Of a stretch of 64,000 bases of DNA, positions 1 through 8,267 are shown piece after piece. The stretch covers positions 124,001 to 188,000 of the forward strand of contig JAGBDN010000101.1 of NCBI GenBank assembly GCA_017937485.1, written 5' to 3'. Position 1 is the stretch's first letter. Each line of letters opens with the position of its first letter. The stretch is from Thermoguttaceae bacterium. Lineage in GTDB: Bacteria; Planctomycetota; Planctomycetia; Pirellulales; Thermoguttaceae. A program made the translations under genes and the position numbers. The notes below the pieces were generated by a model, which had not been told where the DNA came from, did no database searches, and saw only the letters and a program-made list of their open reading frames with translations.

Positions 1-56
1 GTCCGTCGTCTCCCCCTCCGCCGCAAGCGATTTTTATGACCGACCAATTCACCTAG
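1..56 (+). CDS. possible 3' end of an upstream gene (partial)
   Basis: The third frame is open from the window edge to a TAG at 54-56, eight bases before the ATG of the decarboxylase gene. Its last codons (CCG, CAA, GCG, ACC, GAC) match the codon preference of the clear genes in this window. In other bacteria a carboxynorspermidine synthase gene often precedes nspC, but only about 17 residues are visible and they cannot confirm that. The second frame is also open into nspC, so this call is tentative. Confidence 0.3.
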   Translation, partial: PSSPPPPQAIFMTDQFT

Positions 57-64
57 CGAGCGCA

Positions 65-1282
65 ATGAATCCGATTTTTCCTTACCCTCCGTTCGACTAC
101 GCGTCGCTCGACACGCCGACGCCTTATTACATCATCGACCGCGCCCTGATTCGCCGCAATATGCGCATCTTGGCGGACGTTCAAGAACAAGCGGGTTGCC
201 GTATTCTTCTCGCGTTGAAAGCGTTCTCGACTTGGGGCGTTTTCGACGAAATGTCGCCCTATTTATCCGGCGTCGCGGCGAGCAGTCTTAACGAAGCGCG
301 CCTCGGTTACGAGCATTTCAGTAAGGAAAAAGATATTCACGTTTATTCGCCGGCGTATTCGCTCGACGAGATGCGCGAACTTTGCAAATACGCGAACCAT
401 ATCGTTTTCAACTCGTTGCAACAATGGCGTTCGCTCCGCGGCGTCGTTGAAAACTGCGGTCGCGACATTCGCGTCGGTTTGCGCGTCAACCCGGAATATT
501 CCGAAGTTTCGCACGAAATTTACAACCCCTGCACGACGCGTTCTCGTTTCGGCGTCCGCTTGGAAAATCTGATCGACGCCGGGCCGGACGCGCTCGACGG
601 AATCGACGGTCTCCACTTCCACACGATGTGCCAGCAAGGTTCCGACGTGTTGCAGCGCACGCTTCAAGTCGTTTGCGAACGTTTCGAACCGTACTTCGAA
701 AAGGTGAAGTGGATCAACTTCGGCGGCGGGCACCACATCACGCGAATGGGTTACGATATTCAACGCTTGATTCGCATTATCAAAGATTTCCGCGCCAAAT
801 ACGGCTTGGAAGTGATGATGGAGCCGGGCGAAACGCACGTCATTCACACTGGTTTCGTCGTCGGAACGGTCTTGGACGTTATCGAGAACCCGAACGGCGT
901 CGACGTTCTTATTTTGGACGCGTCGGCGGCGGCGCATATGCCGGATATTTTGGAAATGCCGTACACGCCGGAGATTCTCGGCGCCCGTCGCGTCGTCGAC
1001 GACTGCGACGCCCCGCTCGACGAAGGCTTGTTCAAGTACATCGTCGGTTGCAAAACTTGCCTTTCCGGCGACGTGATCGGCGAATACACCTTCTCGCGCC
1101 CGATCAAAGTCGGCGACCGGCTGACGCTCGAAGATATGTCGCAATACACGACGTGCAAAAACACGACGTTCAACGGCATTCAGCTTCCGTCGATCGTTTC
1201 GTGCGACTCCGACGTCGACGGCGGCGCCTTCCGCGTCCATCGCCGTTTCGATTATCAAGATTTCAAGAATCGCCTTTCCTGA
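65..1282 (+). CDS. nspC: carboxynorspermidine decarboxylase
   Basis: A cytoplasmic PLP enzyme of the fold-III (alanine racemase-like) decarboxylase group that converts carboxynorspermidine or carboxyspermidine to norspermidine or spermidine. The 405-residue length is normal for NspC. The probable PLP-binding lysine is K52 in LLALKAFSTW. The glycine-rich phosphate-binding stretch NFGGGHH lies near residue 220, and the C-terminal active-site motif CKTCLSGD has its catalytic-type cysteine at 332. The N-terminal TPYYIID motif is also typical. The frame is open upstream to the window edge, but the ATG at 65 fits the family N-terminus. The upstream partner is cut off. Family assignment is secure; the exact polyamine substrate is inferred. 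Confidence 0.93.
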   Translation: MNPIFPYPPFDYASLDTPTPYYIIDRALIRRNMRILADVQEQAGCRILLALKAFSTWGVFDEMSPYLSGVAASSLNEARLGYEHFSKEKDIHVYSPAYSLDEMRELCKYANHIVFNSLQQWRSLRGVVENCGRDIRVGLRVNPEYSEVSHEIYNPCTTRSRFGVRLENLIDAGPDALDGIDGLHFHTMCQQGSDVLQRTLQVVCERFEPYFEKVKWINFGGGHHITRMGYDIQRLIRIIKDFRAKYGLEVMMEPGETHVIHTGFVVGTVLDVIENPNGVDVLILDASAAAHMPDILEMPYTPEILGARRVVDDCDAPLDEGLFKYIVGCKTCLSGDVIGEYTFSRPIKVGDRLTLEDMSQYTTCKNTTFNGIQLPSIVSCDSDVDGGAFRVHRRFDYQDFKNRLS

Positions 1283-1413
1283 AATCGCTTTTTCGCGTCG
1301 AATCCAACCGCCGGTCGCGTCGACTTCGACGATTCGTCCGGCGGTCTTTCCGTTCGTCGCGCTTTTGGAAACCGCCGCCCGTCGACTCGTTTTTATCGCA
1401 GAGGCTCCGCGTC

Positions 1414-1779
1414 GTGTCGCAGAAACCGCAAAAATCTCCCCGTCCGAAAAACGAACCGCCGTTGCGCAAGAAAGTCGGTTGGATTACGCTCGGAATGGCG
1501 GTTCTCGTCGCTTACGGTTTCTACACCGGAGAGGCGGGACTTCTCGAATTGAATCGTATGTGCGTGATGATGTTCCTTCTCTGGCTCGCTTGGCCGGAGC
1601 TGGAACGACTTCCGCGTTGGATTTTTTTCGCGATTCCGATTTTGGTCGTTCTTTGCGCTTGGCGACCGCAACTCCTTCTTTTCGTCGGGCCGGCGCTTTT
1701 TTTCCTTTGGCTGTTGCAACCGCCGAAATCGCGACGTCCGAAGAATTCCGCGACGAAAAAAACGCCGAAATCGCGTTGA
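1414..1779 (+). CDS. small membrane protein of unknown function
   Basis: A 121-residue protein that I do not recognise. The GTG at 1414 is preceded by an AGAGG ribosome binding site at 1399-1403, and it is the only good start in a longer open frame whose upstream part is the shadow of nspC. The protein has a basic N-terminus (KPQKSPRPK), then about three hydrophobic segments (roughly residues 25-45, 48-65 and 70-95), then a very basic C-terminal tail rich in Lys and Arg. It probably sits in the cytoplasmic membrane with both ends inside. It lies 130 bases after nspC on the same strand and may share its transcript. A strong hairpin terminator follows. Confidence 0.6.
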   Translation: MSQKPQKSPRPKNEPPLRKKVGWITLGMAVLVAYGFYTGEAGLLELNRMCVMMFLLWLAWPELERLPRWIFFAIPILVVLCAWRPQLLLFVGPALFFLWLLQPPKSRRPKNSATKKTPKSR

Positions 1780-1820
1780 CCGCGGTTCCTCGAACGCGTT
1801 CGCTTCCGCAATTAAAAAAT

Positions 1821-1861
1821 AAACGCGACTCCGGCTCGTCCTCGACGCCAAAGTCGCGTTT
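1821..1861. terminator. intrinsic terminator between convergent genes
   Basis: Inverted repeat AAACGCGACT (1821-1830) and AGTCGCGTTT (1852-1861), followed by a T run on the plus strand and preceded by an A run, so it can act in both directions. It sits between the membrane protein gene (plus) and the response regulator gene (minus). Confidence 0.75.
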
Positions 1862-1908
1862 TTTATCGGCAAATTCGTTAAATTTTCGCTTTGCGAACCA
1901 AGCGAAGT

Positions 1909-2313
1909 CTATCGGCGTTCGTCCGCCTCGCGCAACAGCGCTTCAATTTTCTCCAAAAGGGGCGCGAAGTGATACGGCTTCGAGATGAACGTCCCTTCCC
2001 CGCTCGGCGCTTCGAACCGCGCCGTTCCGATCGCGACGATCGGCGTTTCGTCGAGTTCGGCGTTTTTAGCGAACGCGTCGAGCGCTTGACGCGGCGGCGC
2101 GGTCTCCGTTTCGACGTCGAAAATCACCAAGTCGGGCCGAGTCGTTCGCGCGGTCGCCGCCGCTCGTCGCGACGTCGGAAACGCCAACGCCCGGACGCCG
2201 CGTCGTTCGAGCGCCGTCGTCAGCACGTCCCGCGTTTCTTCGGACGAATCGACGATCAAGACGGTTTTCGCCGCCGTTTTTTCCTCGTTTCGTCGTTCCG
2301 CCGTCGCGTTCAT
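1909..2313 (-). CDS. single-domain response regulator (CheY-like receiver)
   Basis: A 134-residue stand-alone receiver domain. It has the acidic pocket in VLIVDSS, the phospho-acceptor aspartate in DLVIFDVE, the switch Thr/Ser region in PIVAIGT and the conserved lysine in FISKPYHF. There is no output domain, so it must act through protein contact or phosphotransfer. The first 17 or so residues are polar and probably disordered. I chose the ATG at 2313 because AAAGAGG stands just upstream; a TTG 15 bases further upstream would place that site inside the gene. No cognate kinase is adjacent; the nearest histidine kinase here is at 36-38 kb. Confidence 0.85.
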   Translation of the reverse strand: MNATAERRNEEKTAAKTVLIVDSSEETRDVLTTALERRGVRALAFPTSRRAAATARTTRPDLVIFDVETETAPPRQALDAFAKNAELDETPIVAIGTARFEAPSGEGTFISKPYHFAPLLEKIEALLREADERR

Positions 2314-2819
2314 TTTCGCCTCTTTCAATTCTAAAATCCAAAAATCGCCGTTGCTTTGAAAAGCCGGACGCGTTTTTGCGTCCTTCCCTCCTCGACGCGG
2401 ACGTTATCGACCGTTCGTCGTTTTCGCCGTCGACGGGCGAACGTCGGGCTTCCTTGCCCAACGCTTGCCGAACGATACCGAAAATTTGCGTTGAGCGCAA
2501 GAGCGTTTTTCTTTTTTTATTCGTTTTTTTTCCGCGGTTCCGCTATTTCATCGCAATTCGGCCTTTTTTCCCTTCGAACGCCCGACTTTTGCGGCAAAAT
2601 TTGAAGAAAAACAAGAAAAACCGTTGCTTTTCGCGTCGGTTTCGTTTAAACTTAACGTCGTCGGGTCGGCGCGTTTCGCCCTTATATTAATATTGGCGCG
2701 TTTCCGAGCGTTCCGACTCGGTTCGTTTCCGCGTCGAGCCTTCGTTTCGCTCGCCGTTTTACTCGCCGCGATCGTTACAATCGCGACAATCGCCGCAATC
2801 GTTCCAGCCGGAGGTTTTT
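2314..2819. other. intergenic region between divergent genes
   Basis: It serves as upstream region for both the response regulator (minus) and the Tat-exported glycosidase (plus). No convincing gene is present. An AT-rich block TTATATTAATATT at 2682-2694 is preceded by TTTCGCCC; the same 17-base string recurs at 25145-25161. A good ribosome binding site GGAGG lies at 2810-2814. Confidence 0.6.
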
Positions 2820-4802
2820 ATGCGTCTTTCCCCGATTTCGCGCCGCCGTTTCCTCGCCGACGCTTCGTCGCTCGCTCTTTGCGCCGCTTCGGTTCCCGAA
2901 CTCCTCTCCGTCGCCGCCGACGCCGCTCCCGAAGCGCCCGCGTCGGACGATTTCGCCGCTTCCTTAGCCGACGCGCCGAAGCGGTTGCGCCGTTCCGAGT
3001 CGTTCCTCGGCGTCCATTTCGACTTTCACGCCAACGAGGGCGACCAAAATATCGGCGCCAACACGACGCCGGAAATGGTCCAAACGATTATCGACGAAAT
3101 CAAGCCGGACTATATCCAAACCGACTGCAAAGGACATCGCGGTTTCAGCAGCTATCCGACGAAAGTCGGGAACCCGGCGCCCGGAATCGTCGCCGACGCG
3201 CTGAAAGTTTGGCGTTCGACGACCGCGAAAAACGGCGTCGCGCTCTATATGCACTATTCCGGCGTTTGGGACAAAGCCGCGCTCGAAAAGCGTCCCGATT
3301 GGGCGAGCGTTTCGAACCCCGACGGCGCCCGCTCCGGCGAGATGACGTCCGTTTTCGGCGGATACCGCGAAGGTCTCCTCGTTCCGCAACTCCTCGAACT
3401 GGCGAACGTTTACGGCGTCGACGGCGCTTGGGTCGACGGCGAATGTTGGGCGACGCAAGTCAATTATTGCGACGAAGCGAAGAAGCTCTTCCTCGAAGAA
3501 ACCGGGCGCGAAACCGTCCCGACCGGGCCCGGTCAAGAGGGTTGGGCCGACTGGAAAAACTTCCACCGCGAGGCGTTCCGGCGTTACTTGCGCGCTTATT
3601 TGACGGAAGTTCGCGAAAAGGCGCCGTCGTTCCAGGTCGCGAGCAACTGGGCGTTTACCGACCATATGCCGGAACCGGTTTCGGCGCCGGTCGAGTATAT
3701 TTCGGGCGACTATTCCCGCAACGACTCGGTCAACTCGGCGCGCTATTCGGCCCGCTTTATGGCCGCGCAAAACATTCCTTGGGACTTGATGGCTTGGAGT
3801 TTCGCCGACCGCGCCGACGGGCAGGGTTGGTCGCAGAAACCGGGCCCGCAACTTTGCCGCGAAGCCGCTTGCGTCCTCGCGATGGGGGGCGGTTTCCAAG
3901 CGTACATTACCCAAGAGCGCGACGGAAGCGTTAATTTGGAGAAGATAAAGCCGATGGCGGAAACGGCGAAGTTTTGCCGGGCACGTCAAGCGCTTTCGCA
4001 CCGCTCGAAACCGATTCCGCAAATCGCGCTCTTCTGCCCGACGGAGTCGCATTACGACTATTTCGACTCGGTCGGCGGTCAACTTTTCCCGATGATTACT
4101 TGGCAACGCCCGATTTTGCAACGCCTCCTCGAAGCGAATTACTCGGTCGAAATCTTCGCGACCGCGGCGCTTTGCGAAAAGATCGCCGATTATCCGCTCG
4201 TCGTTCTCTTCCGTCCGCATATCTTGCCGCCGGAGCTGAAAGCGAAGGTCGCCGAATACGTTCGCGGCGGCGGCTCGGTTCTTCTGATCGGGAGCGAGCC
4301 GATTAACGCGGCGGCGGACGTTCTCGCGGACGGCGAAACGGTCGACGTCGAAAAGCGCGACGGCGGTTGGCTTCTCCGCGAATGCAAGCTCGGCGCCGGG
4401 CGTTTCGCTCTCCTGCCGACGCCGGAAGGCCGACACGAGGAAGTCGTCGCCGCGACCGGCGCGCCGTTCGTCGAACTCCTGCAAATCGCCCTTCGCCGCC
4501 TCTTCTCGGAACCGCTCGTCGAGTTCGCGACGCCGCAACCGCTCGACGTTACGGTTGCCCGCGCTCCGGACGGTCGCTTGACCGTTCACCTCGTCAACGT
4601 CTCGGGCCCGCACGCGCAAGCCGGTTTAATCGACAAAATCGATCCGGTCGTTAATATCGGAACGACGCTCCGCCTTGCCGAACGCCCGAAAAGCCTCCGC
4701 CTCGAACCGTCCGGCGTCGACCTCGCGTTCGATTGGGCCGACGGCGCCGCGAAGTTTGCCGTTCCGAGCGTTCCGCTGCACGAGATTATCGTCGTCGACT
4801 GA
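2820..4802 (+). CDS. Tat-exported glycosidase-like protein with beta-galactosidase trimerisation-type domain
   Basis: A 660-residue exported protein. The N-terminus carries a twin-arginine signal (SRRRFLADAS) followed by a hydrophobic Ala-rich stretch. Residues about 60-390 look like a TIM-barrel glycosidase region, with DGAWVDGECW and KPDYIQTDCKG among the strand-end motifs. From about 395 to 520 there is a Rossmann-like segment (IALFCPTESHYDYFDS, then RGGGSVLLIG) resembling the trimerisation domain of GH42-type enzymes. The C-terminal 130 residues look like a beta-sandwich (VHLVNVSG). The catalytic acids cannot be assigned with confidence and I cannot name a GH family. The ATG at 2820 has GGAGG five bases upstream. 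It begins a run of four exported-protein genes on the same strand. Confidence 0.7.
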   Translation: MRLSPISRRRFLADASSLALCAASVPELLSVAADAAPEAPASDDFAASLADAPKRLRRSESFLGVHFDFHANEGDQNIGANTTPEMVQTIIDEIKPDYIQTDCKGHRGFSSYPTKVGNPAPGIVADALKVWRSTTAKNGVALYMHYSGVWDKAALEKRPDWASVSNPDGARSGEMTSVFGGYREGLLVPQLLELANVYGVDGAWVDGECWATQVNYCDEAKKLFLEETGRETVPTGPGQEGWADWKNFHREAFRRYLRAYLTEVREKAPSFQVASNWAFTDHMPEPVSAPVEYISGDYSRNDSVNSARYSARFMAAQNIPWDLMAWSFADRADGQGWSQKPGPQLCREAACVLAMGGGFQAYITQERDGSVNLEKIKPMAETAKFCRARQALSHRSKPIPQIALFCPTESHYDYFDSVGGQLFPMITWQRPILQRLLEANYSVEIFATAALCEKIADYPLVVLFRPHILPPELKAKVAEYVRGGGSVLLIGSEPINAAADVLADGETVDVEKRDGGWLLRECKLGAGRFALLPTPEGRHEEVVAATGAPFVELLQIALRRLFSEPLVEFATPQPLDVTVARAPDGRLTVHLVNVSGPHAQAGLIDKIDPVVNIGTTLRLAERPKSLRLEPSGVDLAFDWADGAAKFAVPSVPLHEIIVVD

Positions 4803-4816
4803 CGGCGTTTTTCCCC

Positions 4817-4856
4817 TATATATTAATAGAAGCGCGGCGATTCGTTCGGTCGCCGC
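4817..4856 (+). promoter_or_regulatory. AT-rich promoter-like block and leader hairpin
   Basis: TATATATTAATA (4817-4828) could provide a -10 element, though no good -35 is visible. GCGGCGA (4834-4840) then pairs with TCGCCGC (4850-4856) as a hairpin followed by a pyrimidine-rich stretch leading to the next start at 4899. The same hairpin plus CT-rich leader order recurs before other exported-protein genes here. Confidence 0.4.
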
Positions 4857-4898
4857 CCTTTCCCGTTTTCCTCTCGCCTTCATTATAAGGAAAATCCG

Positions 4899-6404
4899 AT
4901 GCGTTTACCCCAATTTACCGCCCGACGCCGCCGTTTCGCGACGCTCGCTTCCGTTCTCGCGTTCGGCGCCGCCGTTTCGTTCGCCGATTTCAACGCCGTT
5001 TCGACCGCCTCCGCCGCGGAAAACTCGACGCAAACCGCCCAAACCGCTTCTAAACCGGGTTACGCGATTATCGCTTCCCCGAAAGTTCTCGACGACGCCG
5101 ATTGGGCCAAGGTCGTCGAATCGTTAAAAGCGAAACGTTCGGAAGAGTTTAACGTCTCGGTGATCCGCCGCGAAACCGACGACGCCGCGTTCGCCGAACT
5201 CGGCAAAATCTTCCCGAAATACGCCTGCTTCGTCGTTACCTCGGAAGAAGCGACGAAAGCGAACCTCGCGACGATTTGGCAAAAGACCCGCGCCCTCGAC
5301 GACGACCCCTACGGTGACGTTATCTGGGGCGTTATCACCGGTTACGACGCCGCCGACGCGCTCCGAATGACGCAAACGCAAGACCGCCCGACGACGAAAG
5401 TCGCCGCCGGCACCTCGATCGCGCTTTGCTATTTCGACGAAGGAATCGCTTACGACGAACTGAAAAAGAACCTCAAACGCGTCAAAAAGCCGGGCGCGGC
5501 GCCGGAAATTACGATGGACGCCCCGGACGACACGACCCGCGCGCTCGCCGAATCGCTCGACGGCGCTCACCTCTTCGTCGCGTCCGGGCACGCGACCCAA
5601 CGGAACTGGATGATCGGTTTTACGTACAGAAACGGCTATTTCGTTAGTCAAGACGGCAAACTGTTCGGGAAACCGTCGACCGGCGAAGACCCGTTCGAAA
5701 TTACCGCGTCCGGCTCGAAAATCTACCTCGCCAGCGGCAACTGCCTCATCGGCGATATCGACGGCAAAGACGCGATGGCGCTCGCGCTGATGCATTCGGC
5801 GAACGTCGACCAAATGGTCGGCTACGTCGTTCCGACCTGGTTCGGTTATATGGGTTGGGGCGTTCAAGACTATTATATCGAACAACCGGGCCGTTTCACC
5901 CTCGCCGAAGCGTTCTTCGCGAACAACCAAGCGCTCCTTTCGCTCCTCGAAGAAGCGAAAGCGGCGGAAAACGGCGACGCGGCGACGCTCCCGTCGAAAC
6001 TCCCCAAGGGCGCGGAACTTTCGTCGCGTTACGTTCAAGGGCTCGAATACGACCGCGACGTCGTCGTTCTTTACGGCGACCCGGCTTGGCGCAACGCGTT
6101 GGCCGAGCAAGAGTCCGGTTGGGCGCAAACGTTAAAATCGGAAAAAACCGACGACGGCCGAACCCTTTGGACGCTGACGATCGACCCGAAAAAGGGCGAC
6201 AAGTCGTTCGAACTGATCGACCCGAACGGTTCGGAACGGGGCGCGCGTCCCTTCTTCCAATTCTTCCCGACCCGCGTCGCCGACCCGCAAATCGTTTCCG
6301 GCGCGGAATTTAACCCGGTCGTCGTCGACAACTTTATCCTTGTTCCGCAAACGGAAAAAACGACGCCCGACAAGCCGATCGCGATTCAAATTTCGACCCG
6401 CTGA
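4899..6404 (+). CDS. exported protein with clan CD (gingipain/caspase-like) His/Cys pair, copy 1
   Basis: A 501-residue protein with a basic, hydrophobic N-terminal signal peptide ending near STASAAEN. Residues about 50-200 form an alpha/beta region (PGYAIIAS, GDVIWGVITGYDA). Two motifs have the spacing and context of a clan CD cysteine peptidase: LFVASGHAT with H231 at a strand end, and KIYLASGNCLIGDID with C282. The C-terminal part (about 400-501) resembles a small beta domain. The next gene is a close paralogue with both residues at the same positions, which suggests a recent tandem duplication. No family was recognised directly; peptidase activity is inferred from motif pattern only. Likely periplasmic or surface-exposed. 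The start has AAGGAAAA upstream. Confidence 0.65.
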   Translation: MRLPQFTARRRRFATLASVLAFGAAVSFADFNAVSTASAAENSTQTAQTASKPGYAIIASPKVLDDADWAKVVESLKAKRSEEFNVSVIRRETDDAAFAELGKIFPKYACFVVTSEEATKANLATIWQKTRALDDDPYGDVIWGVITGYDAADALRMTQTQDRPTTKVAAGTSIALCYFDEGIAYDELKKNLKRVKKPGAAPEITMDAPDDTTRALAESLDGAHLFVASGHATQRNWMIGFTYRNGYFVSQDGKLFGKPSTGEDPFEITASGSKIYLASGNCLIGDIDGKDAMALALMHSANVDQMVGYVVPTWFGYMGWGVQDYYIEQPGRFTLAEAFFANNQALLSLLEEAKAAENGDAATLPSKLPKGAELSSRYVQGLEYDRDVVVLYGDPAWRNALAEQESGWAQTLKSEKTDDGRTLWTLTIDPKKGDKSFELIDPNGSERGARPFFQFFPTRVADPQIVSGAEFNPVVVDNFILVPQTEKTTPDKPIAIQISTR

Positions 6405-6542
6405 CGCTTGTCGCGCCGTCGATTTTAACGTTAACGTTGGCGAACAAAGCCGGTTTTGCCGATTATCCTAATTTTGCCAATTTTTACAGTTTTGCAAAAT
6501 CAACCGTCTTTGCCGCTTTTGCCAACGTTAACGCCTAAAAAA

Positions 6543-6577
6543 CGCCGCGTCGTCCTTTCCAAACGTCCGACGCGGCG
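6543..6577 (+). terminator. hairpin between the two paralogues
   Basis: CGCCGCGTCG (6543-6552) pairs with CGACGCGGCG (6568-6577). The following sequence is CT-rich rather than a clean T run, so it may be a weak terminator for the first paralogue or a leader structure for the second. Confidence 0.5.
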
Positions 6578-6633
6578 CCGTTTCCCTTCCCCGTTTCCAG
6601 TATTCCCCCTATTTTACCCCGCAGGAAAAGTTA

Positions 6634-8097
6634 ATGCGTCTTTCCCACCTTCCGCGACGCCGCCGTTTTGCCGCGCTCGCTTCCGCCTTTGCGATTACCG
6701 CCGCCGCGTCGTTCGTCGATTTGAACGCCGTCTCCTCCGCCTTCGCCGCCGAAAACTCGACGCCACCCGTTCAAAACGCCCAAACCGCCGAAAAACCGGG
6801 TTACGCGATTATCGCTTCGTCTTGGGTTCTCGACGACGCCGATTGGGCGAAAGCCGTCGAAGCGTTAAAAGCCAAACATTCGGAAAAGTTTAACGTCGTC
6901 GTTATCCGCAACGACGAGAATATGCTCGGCAAACTCCGCAAAGTTTTCCCGAAATACGCCTGTTACGTCGTCAAACCGGAGGAGGCGAGCCGCGCAAATC
7001 TCGCGATGATTTGGCAAACGACGCGCGCCCTCGACGACGACCCCTACGGCGACGTAATTTGGGGGATTATTACCGGTTTTAACGCCGACGACGCGCTCCG
7101 AATGGCGCAAGTGGAAGACCGTCCGACAGTCAAAGCGGCCGGCGGAACCGCGATCAACCTTGACCTCTTCGAAGAAGGCGTTTGTTACGACGAAGGCGCC
7201 AAGAACCGCCGCCGCGTCAAGAAACCGGGCGCCCCGATGGAAGTTCTCGAAGACGCTCCGGACGACACGACCCGCGCGATCGCCGAATCGCTCGACGGCG
7301 CCCAGCTCTTCGTTACGTCCGGACACGCCACCCAGCGCGACTGGATGCTTGGTTACAACTACAAAAACGGTTTTTTTGTTAGCAAAAACGGCCAACTGTA
7401 CGGGAAACCGTCGACCGGCGAAGAGCCGTTCGAAATTCACGCCTCCGGTTCGAAAATTTACCTTGCCAGCGGCAACTGCCTCATCGGCGATATCGACGGC
7501 CCGAACGCGATGGCGCTCGCCTATTTCCATTCTTGCAACGTCGACCAAATGGTCGGTTACGTCGTTCCGACTTGGTTCGGTTATATGGGTTGGGGAACGC
7601 AGGGGTATTACCTCGGCCAACCGGGCCGTTTCACCGTCGCGGAAGCGTTCTTCGCGAACAACCAAGCGCTCCTTTCGCTCCTCGTCCGCATTGAAAAGGG
7701 CGAGCTGAAAGTTCCGGCGCAATTCCTCCGCGGCCTCCTTTACGACCGCGACGTTTTCGTTCTTTACGGCGACCCGGCTTGGCAGAACGCGTTGGTCGAG
7801 CAAGAGTCCGGTTGGGCGCAAACGTTGACGTCGGAAAAAACCGACGACGGACGCACCCTTTGGACGCTGACGATCGAACCGAAAAACGGCGCGGAAACGT
7901 TCAACTTCGACGCGTCGAAGGGTTCGGAATACAACAACCGCCCGTTCGTTCAACTCTTCCCGACCCGCGTCGCCGACCCGCAAATCGTTAGCGGCGCGGA
8001 GTTTAACCCGGTCGTCGTCGACAATTTTATCCTTGTTCCGCAATCGGAACAGTCGACGACCGGCGAAGCGTTCACGATTCAAATTTCGACCCGTTGA
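6634..8097 (+). CDS. exported protein with clan CD-like His/Cys pair, copy 2
   Basis: A 487-residue paralogue of the preceding gene, alignable end to end. The signal peptide ends near SSAFAAEN. The putative dyad is kept at identical numbering: H231 in LFVTSGHAT and C282 in LASGNCLIGDID. The main difference is that the Lys/Glu/Ala-rich insert of copy 1 after NNQALLSLL is shortened here to a few residues. The C-terminal halves are nearly identical (DDGRTLWTLTI; QIVSGAEFNPVVVDNFIL). The start has CAGGAAAAG upstream. Conservation of the dyad in both copies argues that it is functional, but catalysis and substrate are inferred. Confidence 0.65.
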   Translation: MRLSHLPRRRRFAALASAFAITAAASFVDLNAVSSAFAAENSTPPVQNAQTAEKPGYAIIASSWVLDDADWAKAVEALKAKHSEKFNVVVIRNDENMLGKLRKVFPKYACYVVKPEEASRANLAMIWQTTRALDDDPYGDVIWGIITGFNADDALRMAQVEDRPTVKAAGGTAINLDLFEEGVCYDEGAKNRRRVKKPGAPMEVLEDAPDDTTRAIAESLDGAQLFVTSGHATQRDWMLGYNYKNGFFVSKNGQLYGKPSTGEEPFEIHASGSKIYLASGNCLIGDIDGPNAMALAYFHSCNVDQMVGYVVPTWFGYMGWGTQGYYLGQPGRFTVAEAFFANNQALLSLLVRIEKGELKVPAQFLRGLLYDRDVFVLYGDPAWQNALVEQESGWAQTLTSEKTDDGRTLWTLTIEPKNGAETFNFDASKGSEYNNRPFVQLFPTRVADPQIVSGAEFNPVVVDNFILVPQSEQSTTGEAFTIQISTR

Positions 8098-8180
8098 CGC
8101 TTCTTCCGCCGTTTCAACCGCCTTGGACGACTCGGTTCTTCGCCGGTTTTAGCGATTAAAACGTTTTTAACGCCGCTTCC

Positions 8181-8216
8181 GTCGCCGCGTCGCGTCTTTT
8201 CGCTCGACGCGGCGAC
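8181..8216 (+). terminator. hairpin after the second paralogue
   Basis: GTCGCCGCGTCG (8181-8192) pairs with CGACGCGGCGAC (8205-8216) around a 12-base loop. A pyrimidine-rich leader runs from there to the next start at 8268. It may terminate the upstream transcript or form part of the next gene's leader. Confidence 0.5.
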
Positions 8217-8267
8217 GACGGCTTCCCGCTCTTTTTCCCGCTCCCCTTATTTTAACGGAACTCCGCA

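Noticed and set aside
628..1413. Upstream extension of the membrane protein reading frame over nspC
   Set aside because: It is an Arg-rich shadow of nspC in another frame. The GTG at 1414 with its own ribosome site is the real start.
2624..3934. 436-codon plus-strand open frame overlapping the Tat glycosidase
   Set aside because: It is Arg-rich shadow sequence; the overlapping frame has a Tat signal, a ribosome site and domain-like motifs.
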